64,000 bases of DNA from Atrichornis clamosus. Taxonomy: Eukaryota > Chordata > Aves > Passeriformes > Menuridae. Both the position numbers and the translations under genes were made by a program. Shown one piece after another: positions 49,509 to 62,000 of this stretch. Below the pieces are notes generated by a model. It searched no databases. It saw only the letters and a list, made by a program, of their open reading frames with translations, and was not told the origin of the DNA. The stretch spans positions 19,119 through 83,118 of the forward strand of contig WBMZ01003296.1 of assembly GCA_013400975.1 (NCBI GenBank). The letters run 5' to 3'. Each line of letters begins with the position of its first letter. Position 1 is the first letter of the stretch.

Positions 49509-52500
49509 CAAGATCTCAAAACAAGGTTACTCAAGAACTAATAAGAAACCTCTGTGAACTTCACAGTCAGGAGCACTGCCATTATGCTATCAAAAGTTTT
49601 AGTTATTTTGAATGAACTTTACTTCTTTGTAGAAAGTTCATTGATATTATTATATGCCTGGCAGGTACTTCTCAGGACCTTTAAGCAACCTAAAGCAATG
49701 ATATTTTACTCTTTCTTCTCAGGCAACAGAGTTGGAAGCCCTGACAGAGAGAGAAAATTATTTGCCTCTATTCTACAAAGTTTTCTGAAAATGTTGTAAT
49801 GAGTTTGGAAAATGGTAGATGTTGTTAAAAATTACTCTGAAACACAGAAGTCAGTGGCTTTGTAGTTAGCTTTATTCACATTTCTATAGACTAAGGCCAT
49901 ATGTTAGAAAAGATTTTTTTCCTATATAAGATTTTTTTCTATATGTCCTGTAAAAAATTATGAGATAATCCCACTTACACCATGTAAACGGTGTAATTAT
50001 GGTTTCAGTGGAGCTATACAGCAAAGAAATTAATAAGAAAAGAGGTTCAGACTCATGTACAAGTATATTTACTTTGAAAGCATAGTAAATTTCTAAAATT
50101 TCTGCTTAACAGGAAATTTGTTTACAAGAGTCAATCCTGAATGAGGCATTCAGACACCGTCAATATTTTTCTCTTCATTCAACTTCTATTCTTTTGATTT
50201 GTGAGAGAAGTTAGATTTTTAATAGGTATGAACAAACATACATATTAAAACTTTGTACTTTCTCTCTAAATGGATTCATGCTGTTAATATTCCTTTGGTT
50301 TCTGTCATATGAGACAATATTTGAATATAATGCCAAATCACGTAGTTTGACTAGAAAGTATGCTGAACAGCTGATCTTTCAAACTTGTCTCAAAAAAAAA
50401 GAGACGTCTGAGCCAATATTAGAAACAGACATATATCTCTTGCCGTTTCACTCTGCTCAGTGTGGTTGTAATTTTTTTCACGATATTATATTGTTAAGAC
50501 ACTGACCTGACTGTAGCAATGGCAGAATTTTAAAGATTCCAGTGTCTAGAGTCAGCTAAGCATTTAAACTTATCTGTGCTCTTTCAGCCATTCCATGCTG
50601 AAAATTTCTCAAAAATGTTAAGGGGAAAAAAAAAAGTTTCATTCTATTTCTATCGCTTTCTCATTTGTGCCTAGCTGTATATTTTGCATAAAGAAATTAC
50701 TTAGTTTTTTCTACTTACCTCAGTGCTCTTTCACTGATTTCACTAACAATAAGACATGCACAAATTAAATGAGACCAGAGGTGAGTTTTATGCTTCTTTC
50801 TCTAAATCAAATTACTTCTATTCAACATAATGTGCATGTTGGTGATTTACTCTGTTTAGAATCTACTTCCAAATTAAACTAAGGCAGAAGATACAAGTGC
50901 TTGGAGTCACTTTGCTATTATTATAATATTGCAAACTCTAAACTTTGAAGTATTATATAAGTCCAAATGATATGATCATTAGGCAAACTTAAAACTGTTA
51001 GTTATGGTAATTTTTCTTAAGTGTCTGATTTCAAAGCTTTTTGGTCATGTTTTAAAAATTCCACCTATAAGCTTGAGACCCATTTCTACACATTTTTTAC
51101 AACAGTGCTGAAAATCAACAGTATTGAATATCTGTGAGACATTCATAAAGATTTGTACCTCAGCAATTGTATTTTTCAGCAAGAAAATATTTTTCTTAAA
51201 TTTATAAGTTTTTTTATAGGTAGTTCACAAACCCTGCCTTGACTTTTGAATTGTCAAGTGGGGTCTACACAGTGGATTTAACATAAAGTCCCTGCTCATG
51301 GGGAACTAAAGGATTTCATGGGAATAAGGGAGAGGGAGGATCAAAGCATGTCCTGCTAGACACATTACTGCCTTCTCACCCACTGTTTCTCTTGTGCAAT
51401 GGCAGCTATCTGCATTAGCAGAAGACCAGGCTACTATAACTCTGGGAAGCAGCTGTGCAGCCTTAAGGCTTGTACACATATCCCCCTCTGACTGCAGCTG
51501 TGCAGGCAAAAAAATACTGTTTTGTTCCAACCTGCCTCCAGTCGCCAACTTTTTCACCTCCCCAACTTCGTTTGAACTGAAGCTTAGCAGTGAAGGTTCA
51601 GATGGGTGGCCAGTTTCCAGGGGCAGTAACCTATGTGGAAAGGGACAGTGACAAAGAGCTGGATGGGGAGTGAGAACAGAAACTTCTGCAGGCAGAGTAA
51701 AATGATGTGTCTACAGCTTTGCTAAACAGGGATTTCTCCACGTCTTTGAAGTTTGCTTCACCACCAAGGCTAAGAGCTTGTCTACTTCATTTATGTCTTG
51801 TGATTCACTACGGGTAAATTAATGCAGGAAAAAAAAGTTGTTTTTTCAAATGTTTTTAATTAAAGAACTGCCAAACACATATTTAAGTCTCTGCTTTTGA
51901 ATGCTCGTATGACAGTATCTGTATCTGATAATATCCTGCATTCTATGGAAATTTTCATCTACTTTCATGGGAACTTTGTGTGGACAGATTTTGGTGAATT
52001 TTAACTTCCTCCTTTTAAATATTCCATACATTTTCAGTGTTTAAACATTTTTAAAACATGAGTTTCTTAAATTTTTTGAGATTGAAGATTGAAAGTAAAA
52101 TTTGATATCTGAAGGCAAAAAAATCCATGATTATAAATTCTTAAAAATATCTTTGTTTCGAAATATAATGGGAGGAATGAATTTTGGAATTAAATACCAG
52201 AAATACAATAATCCCAGTCTTTCAAAACCTGAAATAATCCACTCAGCACCCACAACATATTAAAGTGGAATGGGTTTGAAAATAATTAGTATCCTCCAGA
52301 CTCATCTGTGAATTCAATTCCTTACTGCTCGTACCCTTTGATTTGACTTGAGTTCAATGGTAAGTAAGCGTTGTCATTCACGAAAAGCAGTTTAATACTG
52401 CACTTTGCCCTTTCCCTCAAAAAAGCCAATAATCTATCACAACTCTAGGAATGTATAAGGGATTTATTCTGACTGTTTTATGAGATAGTTGCCTCCAACT

Positions 52501-52969
52501 AATTTGTATAGACATAGGATTCTCTCAAAGGACCAATGCACAGACAATCAATAATTAACTCTGTCAGGTGGCTAGCAGCCATAACCAATTATGTTTTAAT
52601 GCATATCTCTTCAGCCTCTTATAAGTAAAAAGGAAAGATGTTATAATAATGGAAAGCTGAATAAGTAAATAGAAGAATTCTTTACTAACATGATAAATAA
52701 CCTTTTCCTTATTTTATTTTCATTTTCAGCAGTTTTTGTTTTGCTGATTGAAATAGTCAATACTCTGAAGCAATATTAAAAGGACTGAAATGCCTACAGT
52801 CTGTCTGATCCACTTTTCTGTAACACTGATTTTACCATTAATTCCTTCCCTCCCCCCAGCTTTTCTTTACCCTTCACTACCTTTGCATGCATCAGAAGTG
52901 ACACACACATTCCCTCTGATGTTACTGTTAAAATTCCCCACAACTGGCAAAATAAAATTAATTACTTTT

Positions 52970-53480
52970 CCCTACGCAGTCTAACCCCGCCCATGACACT
53001 AATCACTGTGCTACAGACAAAACAACAAAGGTCAGCAGGGCTCATTACAGATTCTCTATTGCAATTAAAATCGTTCGGGTCCCAGAGACATTCTCTTTCC
53101 TGCCTGACTCATATGGTGTGACTGTCATCTGAGCTGTCATGTGGGTATGAGCTTCCACAGCTCAAGTAAACAAGACTTCATCCTTAGCTACTTTGGTGAT
53201 TTTCCTACTGCCTGAGTTCTTTGCTGAAGGTATTAACACATACACTCACACTTGCTGTAGCAGCCATATTTCCGTGAATGATGATAGACACATGAGAGAT
53301 GCAATCAATATGGCCCATTTAATCAGTTATATAACAAAGCTGATGCAGCTGGACCCAGAGGACCATATTAGCAGAGCGCTGTCTTCTGCTGCAGTAGGGC
53401 ACTTGCTGTGTTCCTCTGCATCTCTGTGTGTGTGTGTTGTTCTGCTTAGCACAAATGCCAAGAACCACAGCCATGCTACA
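52970..53480. promoter_or_regulatory. Candidate conserved non-coding / enhancer-like segment
   Basis: A dense set of binding-site-like words lies in about 150 bp. These are a GC-box core CCCCGCCC (52985-52992), a nuclear-receptor half-site with 5' extension CAAAGGTCA (53026-53034), an AP-1 site TGACTCA (53105-53111) overlapping an E-box CATATG (53110-53115), and CAATTAAAATCG at about 53062. The neighbouring part (53300-53400) is repeat-free with a balanced composition. This is motif evidence only. Confidence 0.22.
53425..53437 (+). repeat. Short (TG)n repeat
   Basis: About six TG units in a row; a minor simple repeat. Confidence 0.7.
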
Positions 53481-54028
53481 GCTGCCACTCATGTGCCTGT
53501 GTTTTCTCTTGAGAGGAATCAGTCCCCATCGTCGCAGAGCTGTCATGGTCTGGCTCATCTCAAATAACTATGGCTAGACTGATCTTGTTTGCTTGTATTT
53601 TCTGTTTGCTGATCTGTCCTTTGATATTTAAGCCTCAAATTTTCACCATGATTGTAAATTATAAATGCTTAGCCTCTTTCTTGCCACAATGTTTTATCCT
53701 AAGAAGAGAAGTCTTTCTGTCCCTGAGGGATGAAATACAAAACTTTAACCTGAGACTAAACCAGACTGTATGTATCATACTTTTTTCTTGAGTGACACAG
53801 TTGGTCAACAAGAGCTTACTTCAGTTCCCAGGATTGATAGATGCTTTCCTTTTCAAAAATGTAGTTCTTTTCAAGAAATTAACTCTAAAGTTCCATAGCT
53901 TCCATTTCAAAGGGGTCTCATAGGCTAGAAAAAACAGCATTATTTCACAATGCTCCTTGAAAGGAACACAGAGTCACCTGAGGTGTATGGAATTCACCCA
54001 CACATTAACATAAAAGATTCATGATGAA

Positions 54029-54627
54029 TGTATTAGATTTTGCCGAGAGGGAGTTGATTTCTCCCATAGCAGTCCTCACAGTGGTGAGCTTGGCATCTCT
54101 AGCTAGAAACACACATGAGTGTTTTGGCTGCCACTGAGCACTGGTCCCACACAGCAACAAGGCTGTCTCTCCAACATCTCCCCCACACCAATTGGATGGG
54201 AATGGGCAAGAACTTGGGAGGGGACAGAACTAGGATGACAGATCCAAGCTGACCAAAGGGATATTCCATACCATATGAGGTCTGATCAGCAATAAAAGCT
54301 AAGACAAGGTGCAGAGTAGGGGAGGGAGAGGATGTGTTTCAGTTTCCTTATTATGACATTTGTCTTCCAGAGTAATTGCTGCATTTGCTTAAGCCCTATT
54401 TCCTGCAAAGTGGCTGGACATTGTCTGTTGAGGGGAAGTAGAGAATAATTCTTCTGCTTTCCTTTGCTTTTGTGTGCAGACTTGTTTTCTTTATTAAACT
54501 GTCTTTTTCTTGACCCCCGAGGTTTTTCCCTCTTATTTACTTCCCACCCTCTTGCTGAGGGGGAGAGTGAGAGAAGAGCTTGTTGGGCATCTGGCATGCA
54601 GCCAAGGTTTTCCCACCACGGTGTACA
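54029..54627 (+). mobile_element. Solo LTR of an endogenous retrovirus (avian type)
   Basis: The plus strand carries the ordered blocks of a common songbird LTR. They are a GAGTTGATTT block near the left end, then GTGTTTTGGCTGCCACTGAG, then the promoter module CCAAAGGGATATTCCATACC with CAGCAATAAAAGCT downstream (54288-54301). A polyadenylation/R region ATTAAACTGTCTTTTTCTTG (about 54494) and a U5 of CCCACCCTCTTGCTGAGGGG follow. No gag, pol or env sequence adjoins it, so it is a solo LTR. The ends are set by TG...CA-like termini (TGTATTAG and GTGTACA) and are approximate. No intact target-site duplication was found, so it looks older than the LTR at 48940. A 104-codon plus-strand frame over its right part is a shadow. 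Confidence 0.85.
54253..54301 (+). promoter_or_regulatory. LTR core promoter module
   Basis: CCAAAGGGATATTCCA (54253-54268) is followed after about 20 bp by CAGCAATAAAAGCT, a TATA-like box. The same 16-mer stands at the equivalent place in the LTR at 48940-49503. Confidence 0.5.
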
Positions 54628-55859
54628 ATCAGAGAAGTTTAAAAGGAAAGAAAAAAATCAAACATCCAGTCAACCTTATAGTTTTTTTCTCTCTCTACTA
54701 TGTCTCTGCTTTTGTCTTTCCTATTTCTTATGCATGGCAGGATGTAAAATTGTCATATTCTATTTTCCATGATGCACATCTAATTATATTTTCAGATCTC
54801 TTATTATCTTTTGCTATCTTTTAAAGGCAAGAGGCCAGATTATGCATGGAATACATAAACCTTGTTAAGACTGAAGTGCATTTGCTACTATACCCAATGG
54901 ACTGTCTTACTGAATCCCAGGTTTGGAACCATCATTCCAGGTGGCCTTGATAAATTAATTCTTCAGTTATGAATGATAGTTTTACAGGAGCCACCAGTGG
55001 TATTTTATAGCTGTCAATAAACAGTAATTTTAAAATTGTAACTTTAGCAATTTTTTTTTTTTGGATCACTGTCCAGAGTCATGGATGCTCAAAGTTTTTA
55101 TTATTTTCTTCCCTGTTATTACCTTCTGAAAACACTCCATGTATTCTGATTTTCAGGTGAGCATTAATTCATCTTAGTTTGTGTGTTTACTTCATTTCAT
55201 TTGTCTTTCAAAGTGGTTTATTTATGAGTGTAGTCTGTTCTAGTTGTTAGTGGATTAATATTAATCTTGTCATCTGCTGAATTATCATATAGTCAAATGA
55301 TAGCAATATTCATTCTGACTTTTTGTTTGGATATAAGCATTCATTACTTCACACATTCTTTTCCCCCTTATCTTTTCCATATGTTAGTATTCAAACATAC
55401 ACTTGTAAAAACAAACCAAAAAAAAAGGAAAATGAATATGTTATGATGATGCAAATATCAAAAGCATTAATGAGGAAAATCTGTCTAAATTTTGCAAGAC
55501 AAAATATATCAAAATTTAAACAACATAGATTTAGGCACGCTAGGGAGTTTAGACAACAAGTACCAACAGGACTCAGTGGGTCATGACGTAAATGAAAAGA
55601 GACATGAACACAGAGAGATTCGAGTTCATAGCAAAAGTTCACAGTGTTGAAACTACCAACCAAGGCAGTTTTAAACAAGACTGTCTGTGTTTGTATTAGT
55701 GTATGCTTCTACCAAACCTGAGAAGCTACGTGCAATACAGTGGGGGGAAAAAATGAAAAGGAATTGAATACTCAGCACTGTGGCATAGTGTAGACTTCAC
55801 CAAACCTTCCACCAGACCTTGGACTTCACAGAATGACAAACAACAGCAAGGGCATTGCT

Positions 55860-56360
55860 TTTTTCAGCAAAGTCCGCACACCACTTTGACTCTCATGAGC
55901 TGACATAGCTCTGCTCTAATGGGAAGGCAACCCTGACTGTATTGCTGTGGGTAGCACTCTACCATTTTGTGTGAGACTGTGCGCATGCCTGTGTACACGC
56001 TCAAAGAAGAGGAGGTGTTGTGTGAGCTATGGGCTCCTGGAGGCTCTGTGTTTCACCAGTAGTTCCTCTGGTTTGGGAAGCATCCGTGCACCACACTGGG
56101 GTGTTCTGCTCTGAATTGTGCCAGCACCATTGCTGCTCATCTTGGAGATTAAATTCCTCTGATCACTAGGAAGCAGTGGGCAGCAGCCCGTTGCCGTGTT
56201 TCATGCGTTATTTTGCTCATGGCCTTTAGATCCTATAACACTAATTAGCTCAATAAGAAGGCCACAAATAACAGAATAAAGAAAAAGCAGACAAGCAGGA
56301 TTGTCACATCCTGTGTGCAGTTGAGTGACTCATCCTGAGATAAGTCTGTTTTCTTCATCC
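55860..56360. promoter_or_regulatory. Candidate conserved non-coding / enhancer-like segment
   Basis: This is a composition island in AT-rich DNA. Motifs seen are an NRF1-like half site TGCGCATGC (55980-55988), a homeodomain core TAATTAG (56242-56248), a perfect AP-1 site TGACTCA (56326-56332) and AGATAAG (GATA site, 56338-56344) 6 bp after it. The core 56200-56340 is free of simple repeats and keeps several CpGs. This is the best enhancer candidate in the window by motif clustering, but conservation is untested. Confidence 0.25.
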
Positions 56361-58439
56361 AGATGTGAAGTAAGATTGTGAAAGTCTTCAGGAGTAACAA
56401 ACCAGATATCAGTATCAGGCCAGATATTCAAATGCTTAGGTAGCCGGGGCACTGCATGGATACTCATAAATGTAAAGAATTACTGCCAGATCAGGCAGAA
56501 TAAATCCAGCAGCTCTCATTGAAAATCTTACTATATATTCCAGGTTAAGAGTACAGTGTACAATAGTATGTTTTAATGGTCAAATAAATACCAAAATTAC
56601 TTACATATTCTTGAGAGCTATTTACATGCACTTGTATACACTCATAATGCATTCTTGTCATAGATCTGTCCTAAAATAAGCTTCTAATAGACATAGAGAC
56701 TTGTTTCATGTTATGCAAGTCTGTTTTTTTGGTTGTGTGATGAAAAATAATTCTCAGTGCTTGATACTGCCCTAAAAGAAAGTGAAACATTACTCTGCAG
56801 TTTGTTTTTTGAGGAAACTTAACACAAAACAAAAAACCAATACCAAAAAGAATTCCAGTGAATCTGATATCATGGAACTAGACTACAGAAAACATACATT
56901 CATAGTACTTCTGTGACATCTTATCTGCCTTATCTGTTTCATTTTCACAGCAAAAATTTAAGACCTGCCTCACAAAAATTGTAATGAAATAATGTTCTTT
57001 AGTGGCACAGTGCAATGCCATGAAGCATTTACAATTCTGCTGAAGGAAATGATGAGACAAAATCTTTTCTGGCGTAGTAACATGATTAGTGATGTGACAG
57101 GAAAGTCAAAGAAATTTTGCTGTGTGGTTTATAGCCAACTCAATTTCAGCAGTACAGGGCCAGGCTCCTCAATTAAATTTTGAATATGTATTTATGATAT
57201 GTAATTCATAGACAGTAGATTATTTGCAGGTTCTTTTGTGCCTAATATTGAAGTTTATCACAGTGTCAAAAAGAAGATATGAAGTGTACATGGCACTCAC
57301 TGAGTTGAGTGTAATGGAAGAGCGAAGTTACTGCTGACTTTTATGAATCACAGTCACAACAGTGTATTTCCAATTTGTAGGTACATTAGTTGTAAGAAAA
57401 TTAGATTTCGTATTTCAACTAATGGTTTAGCTACACAATGTACCCGATTTTAAGTAGCTCTGGTTCCAGTCCATCAATTCCTCCCATCTTATTAATATTT
57501 AAATTCAATAACTGTTTTAATACTATTGATTTGTGAACTTTCCATATTTTAAATTGACTCTCTTGTGAAGATTTAAATTACATCCTTTCTCTTCTCCATT
57601 TTCATTCCAGACTAATGCTTCCATGGGAACATATGAGAGAGGAAACAGAAGCATCTGAAAAAGCACAGAGATTTCTCTTGGTGGAATTCCTCTCCAGCAC
57701 ATGGATAAATTATAAAATAATTTCCCCTCATTATTTTTATGTATTATAATCATAATAAAATAACTATTTTTGCAGCTTCCCTGATATGTCAAATTTGCTT
57801 CAACTGTTTAGGTATAGGAAAGTAAATTGAATTAAAAAAATAAACAATCCTGTGAAAAACCTGGTAACAGAACACGGATTCTAGTATTTCAACTACTTAT
57901 CTCTAAGTCCATCATCATTCTTAAAAGCCATATTATTCAAGAATAATATGATTATCCATACAAATTTCATATATTTTCACTATTATTTTGTGGTTTTAAA
58001 TTTCTGAGACCTACGTACCCTTCTACAAGTATACAAAATTAGATTTAGTAGCAGGAAAAACAAATCAGATTAAATAAATACCAATTAAGCTCTTATGTCA
58101 CACTTAGGCTAAATTCTTTTGAAGATGAAAAAACATATTTCCTTCTGAATTCCTTTTTGTTTCACACACTTAATAACTTAAGCAGACTACCTCAAATGAT
58201 TTTTTTTTCTGCAGAACAGGCATAATTTAAGAACAAAATACTTTTATTTTGATTTTTATATACTGGTGGCCCAAGAAATCATTAATCACATAGATTACAA
58301 ATATAAAGTTGTTGTGCATGACAAATTTGTTTACATAGCTTGCAGAAAATAATATGCCATAGTTATTTTTTTATATTCTAAACAAAAGAATGTTATTAAA
58401 ATTACAAAAGTCAAGAACCCCAAGATTAGAAAATGCAAC

Positions 58440-59000
58440 CTTATTTTTTCCTATTGATGCAGTCAGCTTACACTAGAAGCTCTAATTCTGTATTTACATA
58501 GTCTTTCTTGACTCATCCAATGCACCATTATGGCTATAGCTATAACTGACAAGCACAAGTAATCATCATTCCAGCACCTCCTGCCTGTGCCACACTGCCA
58601 GATTCCAGCACCCCAGATCTCAAGTTGAAATTCTACATGCATAGATTTTCGTTAGAAGTGTGAAAAGAGAATTGCACATGTGAGCAAAACCCAAATGTCT
58701 CCTCCTGCTCAGGATTGCTGTGGCAGAACTTTATGCGGCTCGATGCAGGAAGCTTTCCTGAGTGTTCTTATGAAATTCCTGCCACTGTCTGTCTTTGAAG
58801 CGTTAATGATAGCGCAAGCAGAGCATGGGAGAGTTCAGAAATACTCTAGGTTGCTCAGGGAGATAACCCAAAATGGACTGCAAGGAACCTGGAGGCTAAA
58901 GCGATCTGGCTTGTGATTGATATCTTATAAAAGCCAGGACTGCACAACAGCAGAGGCAACATCTGATGTCCAGCAGCAGTACAAACAGTGAAGATTTCCT
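58440..59000. promoter_or_regulatory. Candidate conserved non-coding segment
   Basis: The non-repetitive core at 58730-58920 retains CpGs (TTATGCGGCTCGATGCAGG, AAGCGTTAATGATAGCGC, AAAGCGATCTGG), which is unusual for the AT-rich surroundings. It overlaps a 78-codon plus-strand frame (58680-58916) with no recognisable domain. A tandem duplication lies immediately right of it. Confidence 0.22.
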
Positions 59001-59016
59001 GTTCCTTCAAACATTT

Positions 59017-59094
59017 TGTCAGGCCTGAGCTGACCTGAATCTGAAAGTCTGATCTGTCAGGCCTGTCAGCTGACCTGAGTCTGAAAGTCTGATC
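59017..59094 (+). repeat. 38/40-bp tandem duplication
   Basis: Copy one (59017-59054) and copy two (59055-59094) both contain GCTGACCTGA, then TCTGAAAGTCTGATC. They differ by one substitution (AATC versus AGTC) and a 2-bp insertion (GAGCTG versus GTCAGCTG). It is a local duplication, older than the 29-bp pair at 22903. Confidence 0.92.
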
Positions 59095-62000
59095 TGTGCA
59101 AATTTTCATCCTCTCTCAACTGCTGTTTGAAAGGGTCACGTTACTTTTTTCTTCAATGGCACAGTGACTTTCATCCTAATCGGAGGCAGTGTGAGCATTG
59201 GGTAAATTAAGAAGGCTTGTGCTGTTTAGACAGACGGCTCCAAGCACTTCAGTGAGACTGTGCTGAATTAGTTTTGGCTGGCTCTGGTTCTAAAAGAACA
59301 TTCAGAGAGAGAATCATTTTTTAGCTCCAAGCTACAACATATAATTTATGCTTTTAATTTCAAATTCTAAAGTATGGCAGAAGAGGTGGGGGAAGTTGAA
59401 GCAGAGTTGGCAGGGAAGGGGGGCACAATTACTGGTCAAAAGATCTAAAATAAGGATATTGATCTGGCATTTATTGTGACTTTTTTTATATTCTGAAGAT
59501 GTAAATGTTTGCAAAATGTCAGTTTTTCCTTCAGTTTAAGTGCGTGAGATAATTCAGATCAGATTCTGTTTGTGTCTCATTTGGCTACTGAAAGGCAAGT
59601 GAAAAGAGCATTTTTTCACAAAATGCTACACGTCCATATATTAAAACCACATAAGTGACTTTCCATCTAGAATCTTATTTTCAGTAGTGAATTAGAATTA
59701 CACAGAGTTGAAATCCTGACCTCCTGAAGTCAAATGCAAAACTTGCAGTGGAAGGCGACTGTTTCCATGCGAAGTGGCAGAGCTTCCAAAGGGGAGAAGC
59801 CTCAGCCTAGTGTACCTGAGAGTCCTAGAGGTTGGAAAGGGGGGTTAGAGAGAGTTAATGTTTCATGAAAGAATGATATGATTCAGCCCCCTTTTGCACA
59901 AAAGGTGTTTGATCATATCTCTCAAATTTGATAGAAAGTCACTAAAGCATAGATAGGAAATAAAGACAAATATGCTACATTATTACCTTGCATTAAATAG
60001 ATGGATGTACAAAGAAAGGAGACATTTGTGAAGTGCTTATTTTTCATATTATTCATTATTATTTTTATTATACATTCATTTATGCATTTTAAAATTAATA
60101 AGAAGTGGGTGAAACCATCCACCATAATAATCCTTCTAAATATTTTAGGTACATCAAGATGCCTGTATGCACTCAGTACACCCCATGTACATTCCACAAT
60201 CCTTCTTTGGCAGTCTAAATCCTAGATTATTAGAAAAATAAAACACTGTTTTAGCTGCTAATTTTATACATTTCATATACTGAAATTTAAAAGCACTGAA
60301 GTACACAGGATTTACATCTGGGAAGACTGAGGAACAGAACTGGAAAAAAAAAAGGTCTCAAAACTTTGACAGCAATACCCGGATGAGCACAGAAATTCTT
60401 GTGTTTCAACATTAGATTGATCCATTAGATAATACTGCATTACGCCTTCTGTTCATGAATATTTCTTTTCCTTCCTCTAGGAGGAATTGAAAGCATAAAT
60501 CTTCCATGAACTGGTGAGAGAAGTCTTTCTTTCATCTTAGTGAATACACATCTGCTACCTTGTATTCAAACAGATTGATTCTTACTTTAAAGACTCATTA
60601 TACTGCATTACACAGGAAAATGTTGTATGCCTTAAGTTATATTTATCTGTGCTAGAGCATGCAACAAATAGTATAAGGATACAAAAGATTAATAACAGGA
60701 AAGTTATGACACTTCTTCCCTTTCAAAAAAGCATTTTTCAATTTTTCTCATGATTTGCTTATCTCTTAAAAATTCAGAATCAAACATTTCATGGTGGAGA
60801 GGTATAATTCTATGACACAGGGACAATAGTTAATATCCTCTTTGATTAATGATATCAAACATCTGATCTGATTAGTCCTAGTTTCAATTCAACACCAGTT
60901 GTGGTCAGTCTAAAGTCTAATTATTTGTAATACAATAGTAAATATTGATAAACTTCACAGAGCCAAATATATGGCACAATATTTAAACTTGAAAGCCATT
61001 TTCCCAAAGTCTTAGATTTTTTTTTCTCTCTGTAATTCCCGTTCATATTTTTTTTAAAAGTTTTTTTATAATGTTTTTGAAAGCTGTCCTACATTCCTTG
61101 GCCATTTTATTGGCCCATAGCTGGGCAAGAAATATAAGAGTTGCTCCGTAAGAATTCAACTTCAAAGTATAAACTTCCCATCAACTTCTGCTGGCCTGAG
61201 ATCAGACATTGTAACCATGTTTTCAAGCTGAACACAGAGAAGCAAAAGCTTGTGTTACTCGTGAACTCCCCAAAGTCAGTTGGGTGCCCAGACAAAATAA
61301 CTTGCAAAATTCTTAGTGCCTGAGTTTGGTTCACTGGATACAAACTAACAAGATGCTCAGACATGCTTTAATGCATTTAAAAATGCTTCGGTGGCTACTC
61401 GTGTACTTAAAATTGTGCCTACGTGCATGCCCACGTGCACTCCTGGAACAGGGTCTATCTTTAGTAAGGTAATGACTGTTTCTACATTAGTTATTCAATT
61501 TGCCTTGAGTCTCCAATGGGAAGGAAACAAGGACTTCGCCAAAGAGAGGTTTAAATCATACACATCAAGATCCTAATTTATCCAACTCTGAAGAAGCATT
61601 TCTCTGTTCCTCTGTGGAGTATAGACAGGAAGACGTGATGGACTAGCATATTAACTTTTATATCTAAGTACATATCTTTTGCCATAGTGTTCAATATCCT
61701 GTAAGACTCCTGTTTTAGCAATCTGGTTGAAAAACATGTGGGAGTGGAGAACAAGAAATGGCGTCATAGGCACTCTGAGTGCTACAGCTATGTGTGACTC
61801 TCTCCAGCTGTGGCTCAATTAGATAATTTTCAGGGATCACGCAACACTTGCCCAGTGTGTGTGTGTGGCCTTCATAATTCAAGAAAATTTCTATTCCTCT
61901 TTTGCCTACACACAGAAAAATGGTTAATTTTTTTCCGAAGTGATGTGTTCTTAATATAGTTGTCATTACTTTAAATGCTTTCATAATAATACTGCATTGT

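Larger units (their letters stand above)
49509..54028. other. Unique DNA with one candidate regulatory island, no gene recognised
   Basis: No exon or mobile element was recognised. The region around 51230-51660 has moderately raised GC and some CAGCTG-type E-boxes but no CpG island. The segment at 52970-53480 is listed separately. A 124-codon plus-strand frame (53193-53567) includes a (TG)n run and lacks any domain feature. Confidence 0.5.
54628..59016. other. Unique DNA with candidate regulatory islands, no gene recognised
   Basis: No exon or mobile element was recognised. A poly-T run lies at 55051-55063. The islands at 55860-56360 and 58440-59000 are described separately. Other open frames are short and motif-free. 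Confidence 0.5.

Noticed and set aside
53193..53567. 124-codon plus-strand frame
   Set aside because: It runs through a (TG)n repeat and shows no domain. The non-coding regulatory reading of the left part is more plausible.
54286..54824. Open frames of about 103 codons on both strands
   Set aside because: They fall mostly within the solo LTR and its right flank, which is non-coding. No retroviral protein is recognisable.
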